DNA from: Streptomyces sp. 8K308
GTDB taxonomy: Bacteria; Actinomycetota; Actinomycetes; Streptomycetales; Streptomycetaceae
DNA: 35,227 nucleotides
Direction of reading: 5' to 3'
Assembly: GCF_004348315.1 (NCBI RefSeq)
Contig: NZ_SMKC01000039.1
Location: 1-35,227 of the forward strand
Position numbers and translations under genes: made by a program
The notes under the pieces: model-generated
Told to the model about the DNA's origin: nothing
What the model saw: only the letters and a program-made list of their open reading frames with translations
Databases searched by the model: none
Part shown: positions 7,981 through 15,110 of the stretch, one piece after another
Layout: every line of letters starts with the position of its first letter
Numbering within the stretch: the stretch's first letter is position 1

Positions 7981-9668
7981 CGTCCGCGACGACGCCACCC
8001 GCCACCACCGCCTACCGCCTGCCGGCGCCCCGCGCCGAGCGGCGCGCCGCCCCACGCACCGCCTACCTGATCGCGAGCGGCGACCTGCGGCTCTCCGCCA
8101 ACCAGGCGGGCTGGGCCACCCAGACGGCGGTGGAGAAGGCCGTCACCGCCGCCTTCGCCGACCTCGGCTGGACGGTGCTCCGCGCCCATGACCTCGACCC
8201 CGCCAAGGGCCACGGCTTCATCGACAGCCAGCGCATGGGGATCGAGGTCTTCAGGATCATCCCGCCGGACGCGCCGCTGATCGTCGTCGAGGCCGTGTGG
8301 CAGTACAGCCACCATGTCCTGGCCGGTCTCCGCACCCACCGCGGCCCGATCCTCACCGTCGCCAACTTCGACGGCACCTGGCCGGGGCTCGTCGGCCTCC
8401 TCGGGCTCAACGCCGGCCTCACCAAGATGGGCCGCGAGTACGCCACCATCTGGTCCGTCGACTTCACCGACCGCTACTTCATGGACGCCCTCGCCAGCTG
8501 GACCGAGACCGGCCGCGTCGAGCACGACGCCTCCCACGTGCGCCCGCTGCCCGACGACCTCGCGCCGAGCGCCGAACGCGACCTCGGCGTGGCCCTGGCC
8601 GAGGAACTGCTCGCCGACAAGGCGATCGTCGGCGTCTTCGACGAGGGCTGCATGGGCATGTACAACGCCATCATCGACGACGAACTCCTCAACCCGCTGG
8701 GCGTCTACAAGGAACGGCTCTCGCAGAGCGCGCTCTACGCCGAGATGCTGCGGGTCCCCGACGCCGAGGCAGGCGCCGTCCGCGACTGGCTCACGGCGGC
8801 CGGCATGCGCTTCGCCACCGGCACCGACGAGGCCACCGAGCTCACCGACGCCCATCTGCACCAGCAGTGCAAGATGTACGTCGCCGCGCTGCGGATCGCC
8901 GACGACTTCGGCCTCGACGCCGTCGGCATCCAGTACCAGCAGGGCCTGAAGGACCTGGTCCCCGCCTCCGACCTGGCCGAGGGACTGCTCAACAACGTCG
9001 TTCGCCCGCCGGTCACCAGCCGCGACGGCACCCGGGTCCTCTACGACGGCGCGCCGCTCCCGCACTTCAACGAGGCCGACGAGGGCGTCGCCGTGGACGC
9101 CCTGGTCACCAACCGGGTCTGGACGGCCATGGGCCTCGACCCGGCAACCACCCTGCACGACGTGCGCTGGGGCGACTGGTACGAGGACCGGTTCGTCTGG
9201 GTCTACGAGATCTCCGGGTCCGTGCCGCCCTCCCACCTCACCGGCGGCTACGCGGGCGCCGTCAGCTGGCGGCAGAACCCGGTCTACTTCCCGGCCGGCG
9301 GCGGCACCATCAAGGGCGTCAGCAAGCCGGGCGAGATCGTGTGGTCCCGGCTCTACATCGCCGACGCCCGCCTCCACCTCGACCTGGGGCGCGCCACCGT
9401 CGTCGAGCTCCCCGAGGCCGAGACCGAGCGGCGCTGGGCCGCCACCAACCCCGAGTGGCCGATCGCCCACGTCGTCCACCACGGCGTCGACCGCGACCAG
9501 TTCATGGCCCGGCACAAGGCCAACCACGTGCAGATCGCCTACGCACCCGACGCGGGGACGGCCGACCGGGCGCTGGTGGCCAAGGCCGCGTTCTTCCAGC
9601 GGCTCGGCGTGGAAGTCCACCTGTGCGGAGACGTTGACGTGAACGTGGACGGGGTGGTGCGCGCATGA
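7977..9668 (+). CDS. L-fucose/L-arabinose isomerase family protein
   Basis: The 563-residue cytosolic protein belongs to the FucI/AraA-like aldose-ketose isomerases. Recognisable blocks are a long N-terminal Rossmann-like region (TAYLIASGDLRLSANQAGWA, then ILTVANFDGTWPGLVGLL), a central FDEGCMGMYNAI block near residue 221, LHQQCKMYVAALRIADDFG, and a C-terminal domain with HFNEADEGVAVDALVTNRVW. These enzymes use Mn2+ to convert an aldose into the 2-ketose. The ATG at 7977 overlaps the preceding stop, and its own stop overlaps the kinase ATG, so the three genes form one coupled unit. The real sugar could be fucose, arabinose or a rarer sugar, and sequence alone cannot decide. Confidence 0.85.
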   Translation: MTSATTPPATTAYRLPAPRAERRAAPRTAYLIASGDLRLSANQAGWATQTAVEKAVTAAFADLGWTVLRAHDLDPAKGHGFIDSQRMGIEVFRIIPPDAPLIVVEAVWQYSHHVLAGLRTHRGPILTVANFDGTWPGLVGLLGLNAGLTKMGREYATIWSVDFTDRYFMDALASWTETGRVEHDASHVRPLPDDLAPSAERDLGVALAEELLADKAIVGVFDEGCMGMYNAIIDDELLNPLGVYKERLSQSALYAEMLRVPDAEAGAVRDWLTAAGMRFATGTDEATELTDAHLHQQCKMYVAALRIADDFGLDAVGIQYQQGLKDLVPASDLAEGLLNNVVRPPVTSRDGTRVLYDGAPLPHFNEADEGVAVDALVTNRVWTAMGLDPATTLHDVRWGDWYEDRFVWVYEISGSVPPSHLTGGYAGAVSWRQNPVYFPAGGGTIKGVSKPGEIVWSRLYIADARLHLDLGRATVVELPEAETERRWAATNPEWPIAHVVHHGVDRDQFMARHKANHVQIAYAPDAGTADRALVAKAAFFQRLGVEVHLCGDVDVNVDGVVRA

Positions 9669-11143
9669 CGGTGCTCGGGGTCGACATCGGAACGTCGAGC
9701 GGCAAGGGGGTGCTGGTCGACGCCGACGGCACCGTGCTCGCCACGGCGGTGCGCCCGCACGAGGTCCAGCGGCCGCGGCCGGGGCACGTGGAGATGGACG
9801 CCACCGTGTGGTGGGACGAGTTCGCCTCCATCGCCCGCGAGCTGACGCGGCAGGGCCCGCCGGTGACGGCCGTCGGCGTCAGCGGCATGGGCCCGTGCGT
9901 GGCGCTGACCGACGCCGCCGACACCCCGCTGCGCCCGGCCATCCTCTACGGCGTCGACACCAGGGCCACCGAACAGATCGCCCGGCTGACCGCCGAACTC
10001 GGCCGCGACGCCGTCCTCGAGCGCTGCGGCTCCCTGCCGTCCACCCAGGCGGTGGGCCCCAAGATCGCCTGGGTGGCCGAGCACGAGCCGGAGCTCGCCG
10101 CACGGGCCAGGCGGCTGTACATGCCGAGCTCTTACCTGGTGCGGCGGCTGACCGGCGCCTACGTGCTCGACCACCACTCGGCCAGCCAGTCCGTGCCGCT
10201 CTACGACTCGCTCGCCCAGGACTGGTACGGCCCGTGGGCGGAGCGCGTCGCCCCCGGCATCGAACTGCCGCCGCTGCGCTGGCCGGGTGAGGCCGCCGGA
10301 CACGTCACGGCCGAGGCGGCGGCCGCCACCGGACTCCCGGCCGGGATCCCGGTGACCACCGGCACCGTCGACGCCTGGTCAGAGGCGCTGTCCGTGGGCG
10401 CCACGGACACCGGCGACCTGATGCTGATGTACGGCAGCACCATGTTCCTCATCAACACGGTCGCCGACCGGCCGCTGGTGCCCGAGCTGTGGAGCACCGT
10501 GGGCGCGCTGCCCGGCACCCGCAGCCTGGCCGGCGGCATGGCCACCTCGGGCGTGATCACCGACTGGCTGCGGCAGCTGTTCGGCTCCCCCGACCACGGG
10601 GCGCTGCTCGCGGAGGCCGAGGCGTCGGGCGTGGGCGCGCGCGGGCTGCTGATGCTCCCGTACTTCGCCGGCGAACGGACGCCCGTCGCCGACCCGGACG
10701 CGCGGGGCGTGATCGCCGGCCTCACCGTGTCGCACACCCGGGGCGACCTGTACCGGGCCGCGCTGGAGGCCACCGCGTTCGGGGTGCGGCACAACGTCGA
10801 GGCGATGCGCGCGGCCGGCGCCGACATCCGCCGGGTGGTGGCGGTGGGCGGCGGCACCCGGGGCGGCCTGTGGACCCGGATCGTGTCCGACGTGACGGGC
10901 CTGGAACAGGAGATCAGGACGGTCACGGTGGGCGCCTGCTACGGCGCCGCGTTCCTCGCCGCCGGCACGGTGGGCGCCCCGGCCATCGACGCCTGGAACC
11001 CGGTGCGGGACCGCGTCACCCCCGACGCGGGCCGTCGCCTTGCCTACGACGAGCGGTACGCGCTCTACCGCCGCCTCTACCCGGCGACGCGCGACATCAC
11101 CCACGCGTTGACGGTCCCCGCGGACGCGCTTGCCGCGCGATGA
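9665..11143 (+). CDS. FGGY-family carbohydrate kinase
   Basis: This 492-residue ATP-dependent sugar kinase has the FGGY two-domain layout: a phosphate-binding DIGTSSGKG near residues 7-15, the sugar-site strand VSGMGPCVALTD, the catalytic base Asp236 in GTVDAWSEAL, and the C-terminal adenosine motif VGGGTRGGLWTRIVSDVTG. FGGY members phosphorylate xylulose, fuculose, ribulose, glycerol and others. As the partner of a FucI-type isomerase it most likely phosphorylates the resulting ketose. The start overlaps the isomerase stop (ATGA). A large hairpin begins 18 bp after its stop and ends the operon. No class II aldolase follows, so the fate of the sugar phosphate is not explained by this window. 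Confidence 0.9.
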   Translation: MTVLGVDIGTSSGKGVLVDADGTVLATAVRPHEVQRPRPGHVEMDATVWWDEFASIARELTRQGPPVTAVGVSGMGPCVALTDAADTPLRPAILYGVDTRATEQIARLTAELGRDAVLERCGSLPSTQAVGPKIAWVAEHEPELAARARRLYMPSSYLVRRLTGAYVLDHHSASQSVPLYDSLAQDWYGPWAERVAPGIELPPLRWPGEAAGHVTAEAAAATGLPAGIPVTTGTVDAWSEALSVGATDTGDLMLMYGSTMFLINTVADRPLVPELWSTVGALPGTRSLAGGMATSGVITDWLRQLFGSPDHGALLAEAEASGVGARGLLMLPYFAGERTPVADPDARGVIAGLTVSHTRGDLYRAALEATAFGVRHNVEAMRAAGADIRRVVAVGGGTRGGLWTRIVSDVTGLEQEIRTVTVGACYGAAFLAAGTVGAPAIDAWNPVRDRVTPDAGRRLAYDERYALYRRLYPATRDITHALTVPADALAAR

Positions 11144-11160
11144 GCGGACCTCGGGCGCTC

Positions 11161-11217
11161 GCCGCGCGCCCGCGCGGGATTGGCCGGCCAAGCCGTCACC
11201 CGCGCGGGCCGCGCGGC
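11161..11217 (+). terminator. Large GC-rich hairpin after the kinase operon
   Basis: Two near-complementary arms, 11161-11178 and 11199-11217, each contain CCCGCGCGGG. They enclose a loop with its own perfect palindrome TTGGCCGGCCAA (11180-11191). It begins 18 bp past the kinase stop and should end transcription. Confidence 0.65.
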
Positions 11218-11680
11218 GGCTCAGCCGGTGGGGGCGCCGCACGTTCGGCCGCACCGAGTGCCGGTGCCGTGGCGCTTGCCGCGCGCTCGCGCTTCCGCGC
11301 GTTGCGTCGGCCGGCCGGGCCCGCCACATGGCCGGGTCGTGCTGGGCGTCGGTGTCGGCGGACGGCGTGGTCAGGGGCATGCGTCCGCCGGCGCGGGGGC
11401 GCTTCGCGGCGAGCGTGACCGCTGGCCGGGGTCCCGGCTCCGCAGGCTGGGCTGCCGGCGAGGCACCGCCGGGTTTTTCGGGGCACCCGCCACATGTCCC
11501 GGCCACGCTGGGCGCCGGCACTTTTCGGCGTGCGCCGGCACTGGCCGGGTGTCGGCTGGCGTGGGCCTGGCCGGGTGGCTGGGGCCCGGTCACGCAGGGC
11601 GTGGGCTGCCGGCCAGGCACTGCCGGGCCGGCGCCCGCCGCGCGGGCGTGGCGGCTGGCCCGCCCGGCCAGGGCGTCCGC
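11218..11680. repeat. Non-coding convergent spacer with degenerate long direct repeats
   Basis: Between the kinase terminator and the aldolase stop I see no supportable gene. Frames open across it give low-complexity Ala/Arg/Gly/Pro sequence. Two imperfect direct-repeat pairs are visible: 11320-11352 with 11486-11518 (offset 166, both starting CCCGCCACATG and sharing GCTGGGCG), and 11422-11473 with 11575-11627 (sharing TGGGCTGCCGGC, AGGCAC and GCCGGG). The order suggests an old tandem duplication of a unit of roughly 150-165 bp. A weak hairpin CTGGCC-CGCCC-GGCCAG around 11654-11670 may terminate the aldolase gene. Confidence 0.55.
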
Positions 11681-12553
11681 TCAGGCCGCTACCTCCTTGA
11701 CCAGCCGCTCGATCTCGGTGGCGAGCCGCGGGTCGGGGGACGCGACGGTCATGCGGGAGGCGCCGGCCGGCAGTCCGCGCAGCCGTTGCGCGTGCTTCAC
11801 CCGGCCTATGCTCGGGCCGAGCAGCGCCACCGTGCGGTTCACCAACTCCTGGGCCGACGCCAGCTCGCCCGCGCCGCCGCCGGCCCGCGCGGCCTCGGCC
11901 AGCCGCAGGAACGGCTCCGGCAGCGCCGCCGAGCAGCCGGAAACCACCCCGGCGCCGCCCTCGGCGAGGACCGTGGTGAGCGAGCGGTCGTCGCCCGAGT
12001 AGACCTGGCAGCCCGCTGGCGCGGCGGCGCGGTACGCGGCCACCTCGCCGGACGGGGCGCCGCTGAGCTTCACGCCGTCGACGCCGCAGGCCGCCGCGAT
12101 CCGCCCGAACGCCTCGGGGGTGACGGTCAGCCCGGACCGCTCGGGGAAGAGGTAGGCGTACAGCTCCGAGTCCCCGGCCGCCTCGCGGACCCGCGAGAAG
12201 TAGTCGAGTAGTTCGTCCTCCGTGGCCGGCAGGTAGTAGGGGGTGAGGGCGGCGAGCCGGCGGGCGCCGGCCGCCACCGCCGCGCGGGCGAGCCGCGCGG
12301 CGCCGCGCGCGTCGGGGGCGCCTACGTGCGCGATGGTGCCGTCCGCCCCCGCCTCCTGGAGCGCCAGCTCGATCAGCAGCAGCCGCTCGCCCTCGCTGAG
12401 CGCCGGGAACTCGCCGGTGGTGCCCGCGACCAGCAGCTGCCCCGTGGTGCCCGCGGCGAAGGCGTACAGCTCGCGCGCCGACGCGAGGTCGAGCTCACCG
12501 CCGGGGGTGAAGGGGGTGGTGAGCGCGGTGACGAGGGTGCGCTGGCCGGGCAT
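11681..12553 (-). CDS. DapA/N-acetylneuraminate lyase family aldolase
   Basis: This 290-residue (beta/alpha)8 class I aldolase or dehydratase has the family GTTGE motif in VAGTTGEFPALSEGER, a TPYYLP block, a YLFP segment at the catalytic tyrosine position, and the Schiff-base Lys162 in VDGVKLSGAP. Family members condense or cleave pyruvate-containing acids: dihydrodipicolinate, sialic acid, 2-keto-3-deoxygluconate. Its location in a catabolic regulon argues against a lysine-biosynthesis role. I infer cleavage of a 2-keto-3-deoxy sugar acid to pyruvate. ATG 12553 is preceded by AAAGGA at good spacing; an upstream in-frame extension has no ribosome site. The gene diverges from the GntR regulator across a region carrying the shared operator. 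Confidence 0.88.
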   Translation of the reverse strand: MPGQRTLVTALTTPFTPGGELDLASARELYAFAAGTTGQLLVAGTTGEFPALSEGERLLLIELALQEAGADGTIAHVGAPDARGAARLARAAVAAGARRLAALTPYYLPATEDELLDYFSRVREAAGDSELYAYLFPERSGLTVTPEAFGRIAAACGVDGVKLSGAPSGEVAAYRAAAPAGCQVYSGDDRSLTTVLAEGGAGVVSGCSAALPEPFLRLAEAARAGGGAGELASAQELVNRTVALLGPSIGRVKHAQRLRGLPAGASRMTVASPDPRLATEIERLVKEVAA

Positions 12554-12628
12554 GGCGGGTCCTTTCTGCCGGGGCGGCCGCTGGAAGCGACCGACTACCG
12601 TTGCGGACCCTAGCACCGGAAAACAGTG

Positions 12629-12653
12629 AACGGTTTTCGGTTAACCGTTGACT
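12629..12653. promoter_or_regulatory. Operator A2 of the sugar-catabolic regulon
   Basis: AACGGTT (12629-12635) and CGGTTAACCGTT (12638-12649) lie between the divergent aldolase and GntR genes. The second is the exact complement of AACGGTTAACCG at 6784-6795, and 13 bases (CGGTTAACCGTTG) are identical. TTGACT (12648-12653) could be a -35 element toward GntR. A TAGGGT -10-like box lies on the aldolase side. Confidence 0.65.
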
Positions 12654-12696
12654 CCTGAGGGGGCGCTCTCCAAGACTGCTCGTAGAGCGCGACATA

Positions 12697-12708
12697 ATGA
12701 CCAGTCAT
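12697..12708. promoter_or_regulatory. Second palindrome before the GntR gene
   Basis: ATGAC-CA-GTCAT is a 5-bp inverted repeat 44 bp upstream of the GntR start. FadR-subfamily regulators bind short inverted repeats of this size, so this is an alternative or autoregulatory site. GACTATGACCC directly after it (12710-12720) also occurs at 6769-6779 in the MFS/BNR promoter region. Confidence 0.35.
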
Positions 12709-12751
12709 CGACTATGACCCAGGACCAGGGACCCCAGGGGGGCGGGATTCA

Positions 12752-13444
12752 GTGCACCACACGGGCATCACTCCGCTGCGGCAGTCGTCACTCGGTGAGC
12801 GCGTGGCCCACGAACTGCGCGTCCTCGTGATCAGCGGCGAGCTGAAGCCCGGCGCCCGGTTGGTCGAGGGGCCACTCGCCGAGCAGTTCGGCGTCAGCCG
12901 CGGCCCGATCCGCGACGCGCTCAAGCAACTGGAGACCGAGGGCCTGCTGGAGTCGCAGCGCCGCGGCGTCGTCGTCAAGGGCCTCACCGAGGTGGACGTC
13001 GACGAGCTGTACACGCTGCGCCAGTCCCTGGAGAGCCTGGCGCTCACCCGCACCATGCGCGCCGCCACCGCCGAGTCCTGGGCCCAGGCCGAGGAGGCCG
13101 TCCGGCTGATGCGGGCCGCCGCCGAGCGCCGCGACGCCCGCGCCTTCGCCGAGGCCGACCTCGCGTTCCACTCCACCTTCTACGCCCACGCCGGGCACCG
13201 CAGGCTCGCCGCCGTCTGGGAGCAGTACCTGCCGACCTTTGCCGTCGTCCTCGACATCACCGTGGCGCGGGACGTCGACCTGATGCCGGCCCTCGAATCC
13301 CATGAGCAACTGCTGGCCCTCGCCCGCTCGGGGGACATCACGGCGGCCCTGACCGAGCTCGAGGAACACCTCCTCGGTGCCCGCAACCGCATGGCCGCTG
13401 CCCTCGGCGAGGCCCCGGGCGGAAGCGAGGGCGGCGGCGCCTGA
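12752..13444 (+). CDS. GntR-family transcriptional regulator, FadR/FCD subfamily
   Basis: The 230-residue protein has an N-terminal winged helix (LGERVAHELRVLVISGELKPG, then LAEQFGVSRGPIRDALKQLE, residues about 13-75). An all-helical FCD effector domain follows, with metal-site type residues in FAEADLAFHSTFY, a central helix HRRLAAVW and a late SHEQLLALARSGD histidine block. FCD regulators sense organic acids, usually a pathway substrate or intermediate, and leave DNA on binding it. Divergence from the aldolase and a shared operator with the MFS/BNR promoters make it the likely repressor of the whole catabolic locus. GTG 12752 follows a weak GGGGGCGGGA ribosome site. The stop lies 5 bp from the convergent AlkB stop. 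Confidence 0.92.
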   Translation: MHHTGITPLRQSSLGERVAHELRVLVISGELKPGARLVEGPLAEQFGVSRGPIRDALKQLETEGLLESQRRGVVVKGLTEVDVDELYTLRQSLESLALTRTMRAATAESWAQAEEAVRLMRAAAERRDARAFAEADLAFHSTFYAHAGHRRLAAVWEQYLPTFAVVLDITVARDVDLMPALESHEQLLALARSGDITAALTELEEHLLGARNRMAAALGEAPGGSEGGGA

Positions 13445-13449
13445 CGGCG

Positions 13450-14121
13450 TCAGCGGGCGCCGAGGCCCGTCGTCCGGAGGGTGATGTTGAGCCGGCCGGC
13501 GCGCAGTCCTGTGGCCGGGTCGGCCGTGCCGGCGTTGACCTTCGGGACGCCGTGGTACGCCAGGCGCGAGGGGCCGCCGAAGACGAAGAGGTCGCCTGAG
13601 GCGAGCTCCACGTCCGTCCAGGGGCGGTTGCGGTGCTCGGTGTTGCCGAACCGGAAGACGCAGGTGTCGCCGATGGAGAGCGAGACGACCGGGGCCAGGG
13701 ACCGTTCGTCCTTGTCCTGGTGCATGCCCATCCGCGCGTCGCCCTCGTAGAAGTTGACCAGCGCGGTGTCCGGCTCGTAGGCGGCGGCCCACTCCACCGG
13801 CCCGTCCCGGTATGCCTCGGCGACCGCCTCCCGGCCGAGATCGGCCAGCCAGCCGGGGAAGTCGACCACCCGCGCGCCGTTCACGTCGTCGGCGGTGCGG
13901 GAGTAGCGGTAGGGCTGCCAGTGCCAGCCCACGCAGACCGTGCGCACCGACATCACCCCGCCGCGCGGCAGCCTGGTGTGCCGCATCGGGACCGGTCCTG
14001 TCGCCCAGGCGCGGCAGGCCGCCACCAGCCGCCGCTGTCCGGCCAGGTCGAGCCAGCCCGGGACGTGCACGGCGCCCGGCGCGACCTCCGACCGCTCCCG
14101 CACGAACAGTTCACCCGTCAT
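13450..14121 (-). CDS. alkB: AlkB-like Fe(II)/2-oxoglutarate-dependent dioxygenase
   Basis: This 223-residue enzyme belongs to the AlkB family, which removes alkyl lesions from DNA or RNA by oxidative demethylation. The iron ligands are His134 and Asp136 (in MGMHQDKDE) and His190 (in LAYHGV). Arg210 and Arg216 in GRLNITLR form the R-x5-R 2-oxoglutarate site. The substrate-lid segment YRYSRTADDVNGARVVDFP is also present. I chose ATG 14121 because upstream codons are low-complexity and overlap the divergent promoter region. It is divergent from the DUF899 gene with about 120 bp between starts. There is no link to the neighbouring sugar genes; it looks like a housekeeping repair gene. Confidence 0.92.
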   Translation of the reverse strand: MTGELFVRERSEVAPGAVHVPGWLDLAGQRRLVAACRAWATGPVPMRHTRLPRGGVMSVRTVCVGWHWQPYRYSRTADDVNGARVVDFPGWLADLGREAVAEAYRDGPVEWAAAYEPDTALVNFYEGDARMGMHQDKDERSLAPVVSLSIGDTCVFRFGNTEHRNRPWTDVELASGDLFVFGGPSRLAYHGVPKVNAGTADPATGLRAGRLNITLRTTGLGAR

Positions 14122-14243
14122 GGAGCCATCATGCCCGCTTCCGTTCGCACGTCTGTGCGGGTCCGGCCTCCCGTGTCGCGTGGCGGGCTCGCGCGCCCGA
14201 GCGGACAATGGTGGCCGGGCGGGTCGTCCTCCGGGAGGTAGCG

Positions 14244-14933
14244 ATGCGTGGGACCAGTCTCACGGGGGAGTCGGCCGAGTACGCCAGCGCCCGCGAGGAG
14301 CTCAGGCAGGCCGAGATCGAGCTGATGCGCCACCGCGAGCGCGTCGCCGACCAGCGGCGTCGACTGCCGCCCGGTCCCGTCGTCGACGACTACGTGTTCG
14401 AGGAGGGCCCCGCCGACCTGCTGGCCGGTGACTCGCCGGTGACGACCGTGCGGCTGAGCGAACTGTTCACCCGGCCCGGCCGCGACCTGGTGGTCTACCA
14501 CTTCATGTACGGCAAGCGGCAGACCGAGGCGTGCCCCATGTGCACCATGTGGATCGACGGCTTCAACGGCGTCGCCCACCACGTCATGCGGAACGCAGAC
14601 CTGGCGATCGTCGCCGCGGCCGACCCGCCCACGCTCCGGACGCACGCCAGAACCCGGGGGTGGACGAACCTGCGCCTGCTCAGCGCCGGGTCCAGCACCT
14701 TCAAACAGGACCTCGGCAGCGAGGACGCGGAGGGCAACCAGGACTCGACCGTGTCGGTGTTCACCCGCGACGAGGACGGCGCGGTGCGCCACTTCTACTC
14801 GGCGCACCCGAGGATGGCCGACGACATCGACCAGCGCGGCATCGACCTCCTCAGCCCGGTGTGGCATCTGCTCGACCTGACCCCCCGGGGCCGCGGCGAC
14901 TGGTACGCGGGACTGGACTACGGGCCGCGCTGA
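14244..14933 (+). CDS. DUF899 thioredoxin-like protein
   Basis: The 229-residue protein has the DUF899 pattern: an N-terminal helix EYASAREELRQAEIELMRHR, YVFEEGPADL, LSELF then DLVVYHFMYG, and the central ACPMCTMWIDGFNG that carries the C-x-x-C thioredoxin-fold motif. A later STVSVFTRDEDGAVRHFYSA and a C-terminal WHLLDLTPRGRGDW follow. Its biochemical role is not established, although the fold suggests a redox function. ATG 14244 is preceded by a good GGGAGGT site. The last 70 or so bases are present again, out of frame, 170 bp downstream. Confidence 0.88.
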   Translation: MRGTSLTGESAEYASAREELRQAEIELMRHRERVADQRRRLPPGPVVDDYVFEEGPADLLAGDSPVTTVRLSELFTRPGRDLVVYHFMYGKRQTEACPMCTMWIDGFNGVAHHVMRNADLAIVAAADPPTLRTHARTRGWTNLRLLSAGSSTFKQDLGSEDAEGNQDSTVSVFTRDEDGAVRHFYSAHPRMADDIDQRGIDLLSPVWHLLDLTPRGRGDWYAGLDYGPR

Positions 14934-14938
14934 TCACG
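14864..14938 (+). repeat. 75-bp direct repeat, copy 1 (3' end of the DUF899 gene)
   Basis: This segment, which includes the DUF899 stop codon, is repeated at 15034-15108 with a single mismatch (G14870 versus C15040). Confidence 0.95.
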
Positions 14939-15033
14939 GGCGTGGTCGATCTCGTGCGTGGCGGTGCCGGGGCAGGTGACGCGGGATCGCGGGTGGTGGG
15001 GAACTGGCTGGCCTGTCGCGGAGCGACTTCGGC

Positions 15034-15108
15034 GCATCTCCTCGACCTGACCCCCCGGGGCCGCGGCGACTGGTACGCGGGACTGGACTACGGGCCGCGC
15101 TGATCACG
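15034..15108 (+). repeat. 75-bp direct repeat, copy 2 (detached DUF899 3' end)
   Basis: A 74/75 identical copy of 14864-14938 lies 170 bp downstream and ends 2 bp before the LacI-gene stop. The 95 bases between the copies (14939-15033) show no similarity to DUF899. It would read as the same C-terminal peptide only in a frame without a start, so it is a duplicated fragment and not a gene. Confidence 0.95.
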
Positions 15109-15110
15109 CG

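Noticed and set aside
11130..12002. Plus-strand open frame across the convergent spacer
   Set aside because: Composition is low-complexity, it overlaps the clear aldolase gene in antisense, and the repeats fall in different frames, so it is not coding.
14531..15103. Open frame running through both 75-bp repeat copies
   Set aside because: It reads DUF899 out of frame for most of its length and only re-enters the C-terminal peptide in copy 2; no start or ribosome site.
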